A DNA stretch of 64,000 nucleotides from Microterricola viridarii. GTDB taxonomy: Bacteria > Actinomycetota > Actinomycetes > Actinomycetales > Microbacteriaceae. Under the pieces are notes generated by a model. It was not told where the DNA came from, ran no database searches, and saw only the letters and a list, made by a program, of their open reading frames with translations. The position numbers and the translations under genes are program-made. This document shows positions 50,752 to 59,730 of this stretch, piece after piece; within the stretch, counting starts at the first letter, position 1; every line of letters starts with the position of its first letter. The stretch is taken from positions 1,116,001 through 1,180,000 of the forward strand of contig NZ_LT629742.1 of assembly GCF_900104895.1 (NCBI RefSeq), read 5' to 3'.

Positions 50752-51996
50752 ATGAAGACCGTCGTACTCGATGACGACCCCACGGGAACCCAGTCAGCCA
50801 GCGGCGTGACCGTCCTGCTGCAGAGCGACGCCGGGTTGCTGGAGGCCGCACTGCGCGAGGCCGCCAGCGTCTACGTGCAGACGAACAGCCGGGCCGTCGA
50901 CACGGCGGCCGCGGTCGACTTCGTGCGCCGGGTGCGCGAGGACGCGCTCGAGGCCGGCCGCCGCCTCGGCGAGGAGATCCAGTTCGTGCTGCGCGGGGAC
51001 TCCACGCTGCGCGGCCACGTCTTCGCCGAGACCGAGGTGTTCCTCGGGGACGGGGCAGTGATGGTGTTCGTGCCCGCCTTCCCCGACGGCGGGCGCACAA
51101 CGGTCGGCGGCGTGCACTACGTCCAGGTCGACGGGGTCCGCGTTCCGGCCCACGAGACGGAGTTCGCCGCCGACCCCGTCTTCCCCTTCTCCACAGGCGT
51201 GCTGGCCGACTATGTCGCGGAGAAATCGGCCAGGCCCGCCGTCGGTGTTCCGCTCGCCGAGGTCCGCACCCCGGGCCGGCTCGCCGCCGCCCTGCGCGGT
51301 GCGCCGGGAGCCGTCGTGCTCCCGGACGCGGAGGACAACGACGACGTGCGCCTCATCGCCGGCGAGATCCAGGCGGCCCGTGCCGCAGGCGCCGACGTCA
51401 TCGTGCGCTCGGCCGCCCCGCTCGCCGCGGTGCTCGCCGGCGTCGAGAGCGACGGCCTGCTCGCCCGGCCCCTCGTCGCCGGCCCCGTGCCGACACTGCT
51501 GGTCTGCGGATCGCACACCGCGGGCGCCGCAGCACAGCTGGCCGCGATCACCGGCGCCTGGCCGGATGCGGCGGTGGTCGACACCGTTGCGGCCCTGACC
51601 GACCCCTGGGCGGCCGCCGAGCCCGCCGCTGTCTCGGCCCTCAGCCAACTGGAACGCCGCGGCGTCGCGGTCGTCACCAGCGAGCGCACCCGCTCATCCG
51701 CACACAACACCCTCGGCCACGGCGAACAGGTGATGGAGGCCCTCACGGCCGTCGTGCGCACCGTGCTGCCACGCATCGAAGTCGTCATCGCCAAGGGCGG
51801 CATCACCTCGGCGGACGTCGCGACGCATGGCCTCGGCGCGCAGTCCGCCCTCGTGCTCGGGCAGGTGCTCCCCGGCGTCTCGGTCTGGCGCCTGCGCGCC
51901 CGGAACCAGCGCGAGATTCTGTACGTGGTCGTGCCCGGAAACGTCGGAGACGCACAGACCCTGGCCGAGGTGCTTTCCGCGCTGCACCGAGGGTGA
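50752..51996 (+). CDS. Four-carbon acid sugar kinase (DUF1537, OtnK/DtnK family)
   Basis: Kinase of 414 residues belonging to the DUF1537 family shown to phosphorylate four-carbon acid sugars. N-terminal substrate domain begins VVLDDDPTGTQSASGVTVLL and has VQTNSRAVD and FVLRGDSTLRGH. The C-terminal nucleotide domain has VCGSHTAGAAAQL, VVTSERT, VIAKGGITSADVATHGLG and VVPGNVGD. OtnK acts on 3-oxo-tetronate 4-OH and DtnK on D-threonate; which substrate applies is open. It ends the island and is nine bases after the second GntR gene. Confidence 0.88.
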   Translation: MKTVVLDDDPTGTQSASGVTVLLQSDAGLLEAALREAASVYVQTNSRAVDTAAAVDFVRRVREDALEAGRRLGEEIQFVLRGDSTLRGHVFAETEVFLGDGAVMVFVPAFPDGGRTTVGGVHYVQVDGVRVPAHETEFAADPVFPFSTGVLADYVAEKSARPAVGVPLAEVRTPGRLAAALRGAPGAVVLPDAEDNDDVRLIAGEIQAARAAGADVIVRSAAPLAAVLAGVESDGLLARPLVAGPVPTLLVCGSHTAGAAAQLAAITGAWPDAAVVDTVAALTDPWAAAEPAAVSALSQLERRGVAVVTSERTRSSAHNTLGHGEQVMEALTAVVRTVLPRIEVVIAKGGITSADVATHGLGAQSALVLGQVLPGVSVWRLRARNQREILYVVVPGNVGDAQTLAEVLSALHRG

Positions 51997-52041
51997 GCGA
52001 GCCCCCGGCTGAGCGGGTAGGCTTGTGCTCGGCCAGTGTGT

Positions 52042-52053
52042 CTTGACGTCAAG
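52042..52053. promoter_or_regulatory. CTTGACGTCAAG palindrome upstream of sucC
   Basis: Perfect 12-base palindrome 73 bases before the sucC start. It includes TTGACG, a possible -35 element, so a regulator bound here would affect sucCD transcription. No matching regulator is identified in the window. Confidence 0.4.
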
Positions 52054-52126
52054 CTATTTTCGTCTGCGCGCTGTAGCCGCCCCACACACCAATGCAGGAA
52101 CGCTGAGCGCGGATTGGAAGAGCAGC

Positions 52127-53296
52127 GTGGATCTTTACGAGTACCAGGCCAGAGACCTATTTGAGAAGTACGAGGTCCCGGTACTCCCGGGCATCGTCGC
52201 AGACACCCCCGAGGAGGTGCGTGCAGCAGCCGAGAAGCTCGGCGGCGTTGTGGTCGTCAAGGCCCAGGTCAAGGTCGGAGGCCGTGGCAAGGCCGGCGGC
52301 GTCAAGGTCGCCAAGACGCCCGAAGACGCTGAGGCCGCAGGCCGCGCGATCCTCGGGCTCGACATCAAGGGCCACACCGTCAAGCGCGTCATGGTCGCCG
52401 GCGGCGCCCGCATCGCGCAGGAGTTCTACTTCTCGGTGATGCTCGACCGCTCGAACCGCTCCTACCTCTCGCTCGCCAGCTATGAAGGTGGCGTCGAGAT
52501 CGAGGTGCTCGCCGTGGAGAAGCCCGATGCGCTCGCTCGCATCGCGATCGACCCCAACGCGGGCATCGACCTCGACAAGGCCCGTGAGATCGTGATCGCC
52601 GCGAAGTTCCCGGCCGAGCTCGTCGAGAAGGTTGCTCCCGTCTTCGTCAAGCTCTACAACGTCTACAAGGGTGAGGACGCGACGCTCGTCGAGGTCAACC
52701 CCCTCGTCCTCACCGAGGAGGGTGACATCATCGCCCTCGACGGCAAGGTCAGCCTCGACGAGAACGCCGACTTCCGCCACCCGCACCACGTGGAGCTGGA
52801 AGACAAGGACGCCGCTGACCCGCTCGAGGCCAAGGCCAAGGCGAACGACCTCAACTACGTCAAGCTCGATGGTGAGGTGGGTGTCATCGGCAACGGTGCA
52901 GGCCTCGTCATGTCGACCCTCGACGTCGTTGCCTACGCCGGCGAGAACCACGGCAACGTGAAGCCCGCCAACTTCCTGGACATCGGAGGCGGAGCATCCG
53001 CCGAGGTGATGGCTGCAGGCCTCGACGTCATCCTGGGTGACCCGCAGGTCAAGTCGGTCTTCGTCAACGTCTTCGGTGGCATCACCGCGTGCGACGCCGT
53101 TGCCAAGGGCATCGTCGGCGCGCTCGCCGAGCTCGGAAGCGCCGCGAACAAGCCGCTCGTTGTGCGCCTCGACGGCAACAACGTCGAAGAGGGTCGTCGC
53201 ATCCTTGCGGAAGCGAACCACCCGTTGGTCACTCTGGCCGCCACCATGGACGAGGGCGCCGACAAGGCCGCTGAGCTCGCCCACGCTGCGAAGTAA
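52127..53296 (+). CDS. sucC: Succinyl-CoA ligase, beta subunit
   Basis: ATP-grasp subunit of the TCA-cycle enzyme that interconverts succinyl-CoA and succinate with nucleotide phosphorylation. It is 389 residues. The start [21 protein letters not shown], the ATP-grasp core [21 protein letters not shown], the metal residues in LVEVNPLVL and the power-helix/phosphate region [12 protein letters not shown] with [15 protein letters not shown] are all standard. GTG 52127 is the likely start, placed after GGAAGAG; upstream in-frame sequence includes the palindrome and is non-conserved. sucD follows after 13 bases. Confidence 0.96.
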   Translation: MDLYEYQARDLFEKYEVPVLPGIVADTPEEVRAAAEKLGGVVVVKAQVKVGGRGKAGGVKVAKTPEDAEAAGRAILGLDIKGHTVKRVMVAGGARIAQEFYFSVMLDRSNRSYLSLASYEGGVEIEVLAVEKPDALARIAIDPNAGIDLDKAREIVIAAKFPAELVEKVAPVFVKLYNVYKGEDATLVEVNPLVLTEEGDIIALDGKVSLDENADFRHPHHVELEDKDAADPLEAKAKANDLNYVKLDGEVGVIGNGAGLVMSTLDVVAYAGENHGNVKPANFLDIGGGASAEVMAAGLDVILGDPQVKSVFVNVFGGITACDAVAKGIVGALAELGSAANKPLVVRLDGNNVEEGRRILAEANHPLVTLAATMDEGADKAAELAHAAK

Positions 53297-53309
53297 GGGA
53301 TTCTCGAAC

Positions 53310-54212
53310 ATGTCAATCTTCCTCAACAAGGACTCCAAGGTCATCGTCCAGGGCATCACCGGCGGTGAGGGCACCAAGCACACCGCCCTCATGCTCAAGG
53401 CCGGCACCCAGGTCGTCGGTGGCGTCAACGCCCGCAAGGCCGGCACCGTCGTCGTCCACACCGACGCGGCAGGCAACTCGGTCGAGCTGCCCGTTTTCGC
53501 AACGGTCGCAGAAGCCATGGAGAAGACCGGCGCTGACGTGTCGATCGCCTTCGTCCCGCCGGCCTTCACCAAGGACGCCGTGGTCGAGGCCATCGACGCC
53601 GAGATCCCCCTCCTCGTGATCATCACCGAGGGCGTTCCCGTTGCCGACTCGGCCGAGTTCTGGGCCTACAACGTCGAGAAGGGCAACAAGTCCCGCATCA
53701 TCGGGCCGAACTGCCCCGGAATCATCACGCCCGGTGAGGCCCTCGTCGGCATCACGCCGGCGAACATCACCGGCAAGGGCCCGATCGGCCTCGTCTCGAA
53801 GTCGGGCACCCTGACCTACCAGATGATGTACGAGCTGCGCGACCTCGGCTTCTCGACCGCGATCGGCATCGGTGGCGACCCCATCATCGGCACCACGCAC
53901 ATCGACGCACTCGCTGCGTTCGAGGCCGACCCCGAGACCAAGGCGATCGTCATGATCGGCGAGATCGGTGGCGACGCCGAGGAGAACGCTGCCGCCTACA
54001 TCAAGGCACACGTCACCAAGCCGGTCGTCGGCTACGTTGCAGGCTTCACCGCGCCAGAGGGCAAGACCATGGGCCACGCCGGCGCCATCGTCTCCGACGG
54101 AGCAGGAACCGCACAGGGCAAGAAGGAAGCCCTCGAGGCCGCCGGTGTCAAGGTCGGCAAGACGCCGTCCGAGACCGCCGCACTGCTGCGCGAGGTCTAC
54201 GCCGCCCTCTAA
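53310..54212 (+). CDS. sucD: Succinyl-CoA ligase, alpha subunit
   Basis: CoA-binding subunit, 300 residues. Rossmann CoA site [24 protein letters not shown], the NARKAGT loop, [14 protein letters not shown] and the active-site phosphohistidine His256 in [10 protein letters not shown]. Complex partner of sucC, in the usual order and strand. A hairpin terminator lies 28 bases after the stop, closing the operon. Confidence 0.97.
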   Translation: MSIFLNKDSKVIVQGITGGEGTKHTALMLKAGTQVVGGVNARKAGTVVVHTDAAGNSVELPVFATVAEAMEKTGADVSIAFVPPAFTKDAVVEAIDAEIPLLVIITEGVPVADSAEFWAYNVEKGNKSRIIGPNCPGIITPGEALVGITPANITGKGPIGLVSKSGTLTYQMMYELRDLGFSTAIGIGGDPIIGTTHIDALAAFEADPETKAIVMIGEIGGDAEENAAAYIKAHVTKPVVGYVAGFTAPEGKTMGHAGAIVSDGAGTAQGKKEALEAAGVKVGKTPSETAALLREVYAAL

Positions 54213-54240
54213 GGCGCCGCGACCAACACAGCGTTCTCAC

Positions 54241-54274
54241 GAAGGCCCGCTCCGCTTGCGCGGGGCGGGCCTTC
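54241..54274 (+). terminator. Hairpin terminator after sucD
   Basis: Arms 54241-54255 and 54260-54274 pair over 15 bases with one G-T pair and a four-base loop. Confidence 0.82.
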
Positions 54275-54370
54275 TGCATGCCCGGCGGCCCGCCGGCGTC
54301 GGCGACATTGGCCCTGTCGCGCGGGGCCGCGCCTCGCTACAGTGGCAACAGCACTCGGAGGAGGCACGCC

Positions 54371-55879
54371 ATGGCCCGGAGCAGCACCGCAGAGTTGGAG
54401 GCGCTGGTCGCCCGCTTGCAGCGTGAGAACGCGGCACTCCGATCGGGGGAGGCCACGCCGGTGGGCCCCGCCGTCCCGCACCGGCGCAGCCGCGCCTGGT
54501 CGGTGCTCTCCGCCGTGCTCATCGTGATCGGCCTCGTACTTGCCCCGATCGCCGTGGTCTCCAGCTGGGCGAAGCTGCAGCTCAGCAGCACCGACCAGTT
54601 CGTGGCGACATTCGCCCCGCTCGCCGACGACCCGGCCGTGCAGGACTTCATCTCGGCGCAGCTCGTCACCGCGATCGAGTCCAAGGTCGACATCCCCGGC
54701 ATCACCGCCGACCTCTTCGACGGGCTCAAGGAGCTGGGGCTGCCGCCGCGCGCCGCGGACGCGCTCGGGCTGCTCGAGGCACCCGCCGTGGCCGGCGTCC
54801 AGAACCTCGTGGCGACCTCCGTGGACCGGCTCGTCGCCTCCGACACCTTCAGCGACCTCTGGGCCGGGGCGCTGCGGGTGAGCCACAAACAGCTGACCGC
54901 CACGCTGGAGGGCGACCCCAACGCCGCCCTCGCGATCAACAGCGGCGAGCTCGGCATCCAGATCGGCCCGCTCGTCGACGAGGTCAAGAAGCGGCTCGTC
55001 GCGCAGGGCTTCGGTTTCGCCGCGAGCATCCCCGCGATCGAGCTCACCGTTGTCGTCGCGACCGCCGACGCGTTCACCACGGCCCAGCTCGTGTACGGCC
55101 TGGCCATCGCGGTCGGCAGCTGGGTGCCCATCCTCACGCTCGTCCTGCTGGCCGCCGGTGTGCTGCTGGCGCGGCGCAAGGTGACAGCGCTGGTCGCCAC
55201 CGCGGTCGCGCTCGGCATCCTCATGCTGATCCTGGCCGCCGGCTTCGGCATCGGCCGCTACTTCTTCCTCGCCGCGACGGCGTCGACCACGCTGCCGAGC
55301 GACGCCGCCGGGGCGATCTATGACCAGCTCATCCAGCTGATGCAGTCCACGACGACGGCGCTCATCGTTCTGGCGTTCACGATCGCGCTCATCGCCTGGT
55401 TCAGCGGGCCGTACTCCCTCGCCGCCAAGCTGCGCGGATTCATCGGCTCCGGCATCAGCTCGGTGCGCCGTGCGGCCGAGCACCGCGGCATCACCACCGG
55501 CCGGTTCGGGCTGTGGATGTACCGGCAGCGGGTGCTGGTGCGCGTGCTGATCGCGGTGGTCGCCAGCGCGGTGCTGCTGCTCTCGCGTCCGCTGCACGGC
55601 AGCACCATCGTGTGGACGGCCGTGCTGGCGCTGCTGGCCGTGCTCGTCGCCGAGCTGCTGCAGCGCACGGGGGAGGAGCTCGACACCGAAGCGGATGCGG
55701 GAGCTGGGGATGTGGGAGCCGGGGGTGTGGGAGCCGGGGGTGTGGGAGCCGGGGGTGTGGGAGCAGGCGACGCGGGCGCGGAACCCGCCGGGCCGCTCGA
55801 CGACGGTGCGGATGCCGTCTCGAGTGGCGGCGCTGACGACGCAGAGGCAGTTCTCGAAAACAGTGACAAGAAGCCCTGA
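54371..55879 (+). CDS. Multi-pass membrane protein with C-terminal Gly-rich repeat tail
   Basis: Protein of 502 residues, family not named. A coiled-coil-like N-terminus (ELEALVARLQRENAALRSGE) precedes a transmembrane helix (around 44-66), a large hydrophilic domain with FVATFAPLADDPAVQDFISAQL (around 75-225), and about four helices between 240 and 435. The cytoplasmic or extracellular tail contains five 15-base units giving GAGGV repeats and then an acidic stretch. Similar proteins occupy this position in related genomes between sucD and DUF6350. ATG 54371 has GGAGGAGG upstream. Role unknown. Confidence 0.78.
   Translation: MARSSTAELEALVARLQRENAALRSGEATPVGPAVPHRRSRAWSVLSAVLIVIGLVLAPIAVVSSWAKLQLSSTDQFVATFAPLADDPAVQDFISAQLVTAIESKVDIPGITADLFDGLKELGLPPRAADALGLLEAPAVAGVQNLVATSVDRLVASDTFSDLWAGALRVSHKQLTATLEGDPNAALAINSGELGIQIGPLVDEVKKRLVAQGFGFAASIPAIELTVVVATADAFTTAQLVYGLAIAVGSWVPILTLVLLAAGVLLARRKVTALVATAVALGILMLILAAGFGIGRYFFLAATASTTLPSDAAGAIYDQLIQLMQSTTTALIVLAFTIALIAWFSGPYSLAAKLRGFIGSGISSVRRAAEHRGITTGRFGLWMYRQRVLVRVLIAVVASAVLLLSRPLHGSTIVWTAVLALLAVLVAELLQRTGEELDTEADAGAGDVGAGGVGAGGVGAGGVGAGDAGAEPAGPLDDGADAVSSGGADDAEAVLENSDKKP
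55696..55770 (+). repeat. 15-base tandem repeat inside the membrane-protein gene
   Basis: Five consecutive 15-base units: three identical copies (TGTGGGAGCCGGGGG at 55711, 55726 and 55741) flanked by one diverged copy on each side. Each unit adds five residues (GAGGV type), so unit-number changes would keep the frame. Confidence 0.85.
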
Positions 55880-55897
55880 GCGAGCAATACTCAGCAT

Positions 55898-56020
55898 ATG
55901 GACTACGCGCTCATCGAGAACTTGTTCCGGATCGGCATCTTCGGCTTCGCCGGCGTGATGATCCTCGTGGGCCTGGGCTGCCTGGTCGCCCTGGCCCGGG
56001 CACCGTACCGCAAGAAGTAG
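55898..56020 (+). CDS. Small single-pass membrane protein
   Basis: Open frame of 40 codons, shorter than usual gene-finding limits. It reads MDYALIENLFRIGIFGFAG then MILVGLGCLVALARAPYRKK, a single hydrophobic helix with a basic C-terminus. Its position, 18 bases after a membrane-protein gene and before the DUF6350 gene, and the sensible membrane topology support a real peptide. No clear ribosome site beyond a weak AGCA-type upstream stretch, so confidence is moderate. Function unknown. Confidence 0.5.
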   Translation: MDYALIENLFRIGIFGFAGVMILVGLGCLVALARAPYRKK

Positions 56021-56091
56021 CCGGCCGGATTTGCGGGGCAGCCGCGCTTCTGCCTGCTCGCGTGCGGTGTCGCGGGTAGGCTCGTGAGCGC

Positions 56092-57381
56092 ATGAACCGC
56101 ATAACCATCGCCCTGCTCGCCGCCCTCGAAGCGGCCATTTCCGTCGCCATCGGGCTCGGCATCGCCCTCGTGCCGCTGACGATCCTCTGGGCGACGGGGA
56201 GTGGCCTGAGCGCCGACTGGACGGTGTTCTGGCGCGCGGCCGCCGACGTCTGGCTGCTCGGCCACGGCGTCGACCTGACGATCACCCTGCCCGCCGCCTT
56301 CGTGAGCGCGCTGGCCCTGCCCGGCGCGGATGCCGCGTTCACCGTGTCGATCGCCCTGCTCGGCTTCGCCCTGCTCACCATCGTGCTCGGTGTCGGCGCC
56401 GGCCGCCGTGCCGGCCACTCGGCCCACCCGGTGCAGGCTGCCGCCATCGTCGTGGCGGTGTTCTGGGGGCTGGCCGCACTCATCGCCGTGAGCGCGCGGC
56501 ACCCCATCGCGTCCCCGGCCGCCGCCACGGCTCTGCTGCTGCCCGGGCTGGTCTACGCGGCATCCGTCCTCACCGGGCTCGCGCTCTCCCGCCGCGCGGT
56601 GCTCGGCACGCTCGGCCGGCGCCTCGCCGCTGCGGTGCGCAGCTGGGTGGACGAGCTGAACCCCGTCGCCGTGCGCCTGATCGCCGAGAGCCTGCGCGGC
56701 GGAACGATCGCCGCCGCCGTCATCCTCGCGGCCGGCGCCCTGCTGTTCTGCCTCTCACTGTTCACCCGCTACGCCACGGTCATCGGCCTGTACGAGTCGC
56801 TGCAGGCGGGCGCGCTCGGCGGCATCGCCCTCACCCTGCTGCAGCTGGCCCTGCTGCCCAATGCCGTCATCTGGTCTGCCAGCTGGGTCGTCGGCCCCGG
56901 CTTCGCCGTCGGTGCCGGCAGCAGCGTCTCGCCCGGCGCCACCGTGCTCGGCCCCGTGCCCGGGCTGCCGCTGCTCGGGGCGCTGCCGGATGGCAGCGCC
57001 GGCCCGGGCTTCCTCGTGTTGCTCGTCCCGATCCTGGCCGGCTTCGCCATCGGGATGCTGTTGCGCCAGCGCATGACGGAGGCGAAGCCCTCCGCGCCGA
57101 TCCTCGTCGGTCAGGGCCTGGCCGCCGGCGTCGTGGCCGGCGTCATCCTGGGCATGCTGGCCTGGATCTCCGCGGGTTCGGCCGGGCCGGGCCGGCTGCA
57201 GGAGGTCGGCCCCAACCCGTGGCTGGTCGCCGCCTTCGCCGCCCTGGAGGTGGGGCTGCCTGCCGTGCTCGGCCTGTACGCCGGCGCGGTCAGCGTGCTG
57301 CCCAGCCGGTTCCGTCGCTCGGCGCAGGCCAAGCCGGAGTCGGAGCCGGCCTCCGAGCCGGCAGCCGGCCCGACCGCCTGA
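56092..57381 (+). CDS. DUF6350 family membrane protein
   Basis: Integral membrane protein of 429 residues with about 10 hydrophobic helices and a Glu/Pro-rich C-terminal tail. Position directly before purN and after sucCD matches the DUF6350 family of actinobacteria. Distinctive segments are LPAAFVSALALPGADAAF, NAVIWSASWVVGPGFAVGAGSSVSPG and the NPWLVAAFAALEVGLPA loop. No catalytic motif is known for the family. Confidence 0.8.
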   Translation: MNRITIALLAALEAAISVAIGLGIALVPLTILWATGSGLSADWTVFWRAAADVWLLGHGVDLTITLPAAFVSALALPGADAAFTVSIALLGFALLTIVLGVGAGRRAGHSAHPVQAAAIVVAVFWGLAALIAVSARHPIASPAAATALLLPGLVYAASVLTGLALSRRAVLGTLGRRLAAAVRSWVDELNPVAVRLIAESLRGGTIAAAVILAAGALLFCLSLFTRYATVIGLYESLQAGALGGIALTLLQLALLPNAVIWSASWVVGPGFAVGAGSSVSPGATVLGPVPGLPLLGALPDGSAGPGFLVLLVPILAGFAIGMLLRQRMTEAKPSAPILVGQGLAAGVVAGVILGMLAWISAGSAGPGRLQEVGPNPWLVAAFAALEVGLPAVLGLYAGAVSVLPSRFRRSAQAKPESEPASEPAAGPTA

Positions 57382-57417
57382 ACGGGAGGGTCGAACCCGC
57401 TGCGGTAGGCTCAAAGC

Positions 57418-58011
57418 GTGCTGAAGCTCGTCGTGTTGATCTCTGGAACCGGATCGAACCTCCGGGCACTGCTCGAAGCCACACTGGCCGAGGATTTCGG
57501 CGCCCGCGTCGTCGCCATCGGCGCCGACCGCGATGCCGAGGGCCTGGCCCTCGGCGAGGAGTTCGGCATCCCCACCTTCACGGTGCCGTTCACCTCCTTC
57601 CCCGACCGGGCCAGCTGGGGTGACGAGCTCCTCGCCCAGGTGCAGCAGTGGAGCCCGGACCTCGTCGTGCTGAGCGGGATGATGCGCCTCGTGCCGCCGC
57701 GCTTCGTCGCCGGTCTCACCCCGAACCTGTTGAACACCCACCCCGCCTACCTCCCCGAGTTCCCCGGGGCCCACGGGGTTCGCGACGCGATCGACGCCGG
57801 TGTCGATCAAAGCGGCGCGAGCCTGATCATCGTCGACAACAGCGTCGACGGCGGGCCCATCGTGGTGCAAGAGCGCGTCGGCGTCCTGCCCGGCGACACC
57901 GAGCACGACCTGCACGAGCGCATCAAACCCGTCGAACGCCGCCTGCTCATCCAGGCGGTGCGCGATATCGCCACCGGCCACATCAACCTCAAGGAGTTCA
58001 GCACGCAATGA
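57418..58011 (+). CDS. purN: Phosphoribosylglycinamide formyltransferase
   Basis: Transfers the formyl group of 10-formyl-tetrahydrofolate to GAR, the third step of purine synthesis. It is 197 residues. [14 protein letters not shown] binds the phosphate, LSGMMRLVP is conserved, and the catalytic trio is visible as Asn106, His108 ([15 protein letters not shown]) and Asp144 (SVDGGP). GTG 57418 is the start. The stop overlaps purH by four bases. Confidence 0.95.
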   Translation: MLKLVVLISGTGSNLRALLEATLAEDFGARVVAIGADRDAEGLALGEEFGIPTFTVPFTSFPDRASWGDELLAQVQQWSPDLVVLSGMMRLVPPRFVAGLTPNLLNTHPAYLPEFPGAHGVRDAIDAGVDQSGASLIIVDNSVDGGPIVVQERVGVLPGDTEHDLHERIKPVERRLLIQAVRDIATGHINLKEFSTQ

Positions 58012-59612
58012 GCGGCCCCAGTCACGACCCGTCCCTCTACCGTTCCCGCGACATCGTCCCGGTGCGGCGCGCGCTGCTCTCGGTGAGCGACAAGACCGAT
58101 CTGCTTGAGCTGGCCGCCGCGCTTGCGGCATCCGGCGTCGAGATCGTCTCGACGGGCTCGACCGCCTCGACCATCCGCGATGCGGGCTTCGCCGTGACCG
58201 ATGTCGCCAGCGTCACCGGCTTCGCCGAGGCCCTCGACGGACGCGTCAAGACGCTGCACCCGGCCGTGCACGCTGGCCTGCTCGCAGACCTCCGCCTCGA
58301 GTCGCACGAGGCGCAGCTGCTCGAGCTCGGCATCGCGCCGTTCGAGCTCGTCGTCGTGAACCTCTACCCCTTCGCCGAGACGGTCGCCTCCGGCGCCCCC
58401 GCCAGCGACGTCGTCGAGCAGATCGACATCGGCGGCCCCGCCATGGTGCGCGCCTCGGCGAAGAACCACGCCAACGTGGCCATCGTTGTCTCGCCCACCC
58501 GCTACCCCGTGATCATCGCGGCGCTGCAGGCCGGCGGCACCACCCTCGCCCAGCGCCAGGCCCTCGCCGCCGAGGCGTTCCGGCACACCGCCACCTACGA
58601 CGTCAACGTCGCCAGCTGGATCGGCAACGTCGTCGCCCCCGACGACGAGGGAACCGGCTTCCCCGGCTGGGTCGGCGCCACCTGGACCCGCCAGCAGAGC
58701 CTGCGCTACGGCGAGAACTCGCACCAGAAGGCGGCGCTCTACCGCAACCGCGAGGGCGGCGGCATCGCCCAGGCCACGCAGCTGCACGGCAAGGAGATGT
58801 CGTACAACAACTTCGTCGACGCCGACGCCGCCGTGCGCGCCGCCTACGACTTTGACCTGCCGGCCGTCGCGATCATCAAGCACGCCAACCCGTGCGGAAT
58901 CGCCGTCGCGGCGACGGATGCCGCCGACCCCATCGCCTCGGCGCACGAGCGGGCCCACGCCTGCGACCCGGTGTCGGCCTTCGGGGGCGTCATCGCCGCC
59001 AACCGCACCGTCACCGCCGAGATGGCCCGCACCGTGAGCGCCATCTTCACCGAGGTGCTCGTCGCCCCGGCCTTCGACGAGGAGGCCGTCGAGATCCTCA
59101 CCGCGAAGAAGAACATCCGCCTGCTCCAGCTGCCGGCCGACTACCGCCCGACGGCCACCGAGATCCGCCAGGTCTCCGGCGGCCTGCTGATGCAGCAGGC
59201 CGACTCCTTCGCCGACTTCAGCTCCGCCGGCTGGACGCTCGCCGCGGGCAGCGAGGCCGACGCCGAGACGCGCAGCGAGCTCGAGTTCGCCTGGCGCGCC
59301 TGCCGCGCGGTCAAGTCCAACGGCATCCTGCTCGCCGCAGGCGGCGCCTCCGTCGGCGTCGGCATGGGCCAGGTCAACCGGGTCGACTCCTGCCACCTCG
59401 CGGTGAACCGCGCTGGCGACCGGGCGCGTGGATCTGTCGCGGCATCCGACGCCTTCTTCCCCTTCGCCGACGGCCTGCAGGTGCTGCTCGACGCCGGCGT
59501 GACCGCCGTCGTCCAGCCCGGAGGCTCCGTGCGCGACGAGGAGGTCATCGCCGCGGCGAACGCCGCCGGCGTGACCATGTACTTCACCGGGGAGCGTCAC
59601 TTCTTCCACTAG
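58008..59612 (+). CDS. purH: Bifunctional AICAR formyltransferase/IMP cyclohydrolase
   Basis: Catalyses the last two steps to IMP; 534 residues. The N-terminal cyclohydrolase (MGS-like) domain has [14 protein letters not shown] and [15 protein letters not shown]. The C-terminal formyltransferase has [14 protein letters not shown], the KHANPCG catalytic loop with Lys-His, [14 protein letters not shown] and the final [16 protein letters not shown] and [11 protein letters not shown] 58008 overlaps purN (ATGA). Confidence 0.97.
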   Translation: MSGPSHDPSLYRSRDIVPVRRALLSVSDKTDLLELAAALAASGVEIVSTGSTASTIRDAGFAVTDVASVTGFAEALDGRVKTLHPAVHAGLLADLRLESHEAQLLELGIAPFELVVVNLYPFAETVASGAPASDVVEQIDIGGPAMVRASAKNHANVAIVVSPTRYPVIIAALQAGGTTLAQRQALAAEAFRHTATYDVNVASWIGNVVAPDDEGTGFPGWVGATWTRQQSLRYGENSHQKAALYRNREGGGIAQATQLHGKEMSYNNFVDADAAVRAAYDFDLPAVAIIKHANPCGIAVAATDAADPIASAHERAHACDPVSAFGGVIAANRTVTAEMARTVSAIFTEVLVAPAFDEEAVEILTAKKNIRLLQLPADYRPTATEIRQVSGGLLMQQADSFADFSSAGWTLAAGSEADAETRSELEFAWRACRAVKSNGILLAAGGASVGVGMGQVNRVDSCHLAVNRAGDRARGSVAASDAFFPFADGLQVLLDAGVTAVVQPGGSVRDEEVIAAANAAGVTMYFTGERHFFH

Positions 59613-59632
59613 GAGCGCGCGAACCACCCCCG

Positions 59633-59666
59633 ACGACCGGATGCCGCAGCCGCGGCATCCGGTCGT
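59633..59666 (+). terminator. Hairpin terminator after purH
   Basis: Arms 59633-59647 and 59652-59666 (15 bases, perfect) followed by TT; about 20 bases after the purH stop. Confidence 0.8.
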
Positions 59667-59730
59667 TTCGCATGTGCGCCCGGCCGCCGCGCTTTTCAGG
59701 CCTGCGCGTCGCGCGCGATAGTCTCGCTCC

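Noticed and set aside
57390-57410. tRNA-like GGTCGAACCC stretch before purN
   Set aside because: No acceptor stem, D-arm or anticodon arm can be formed around it. No tRNA was found in the window.
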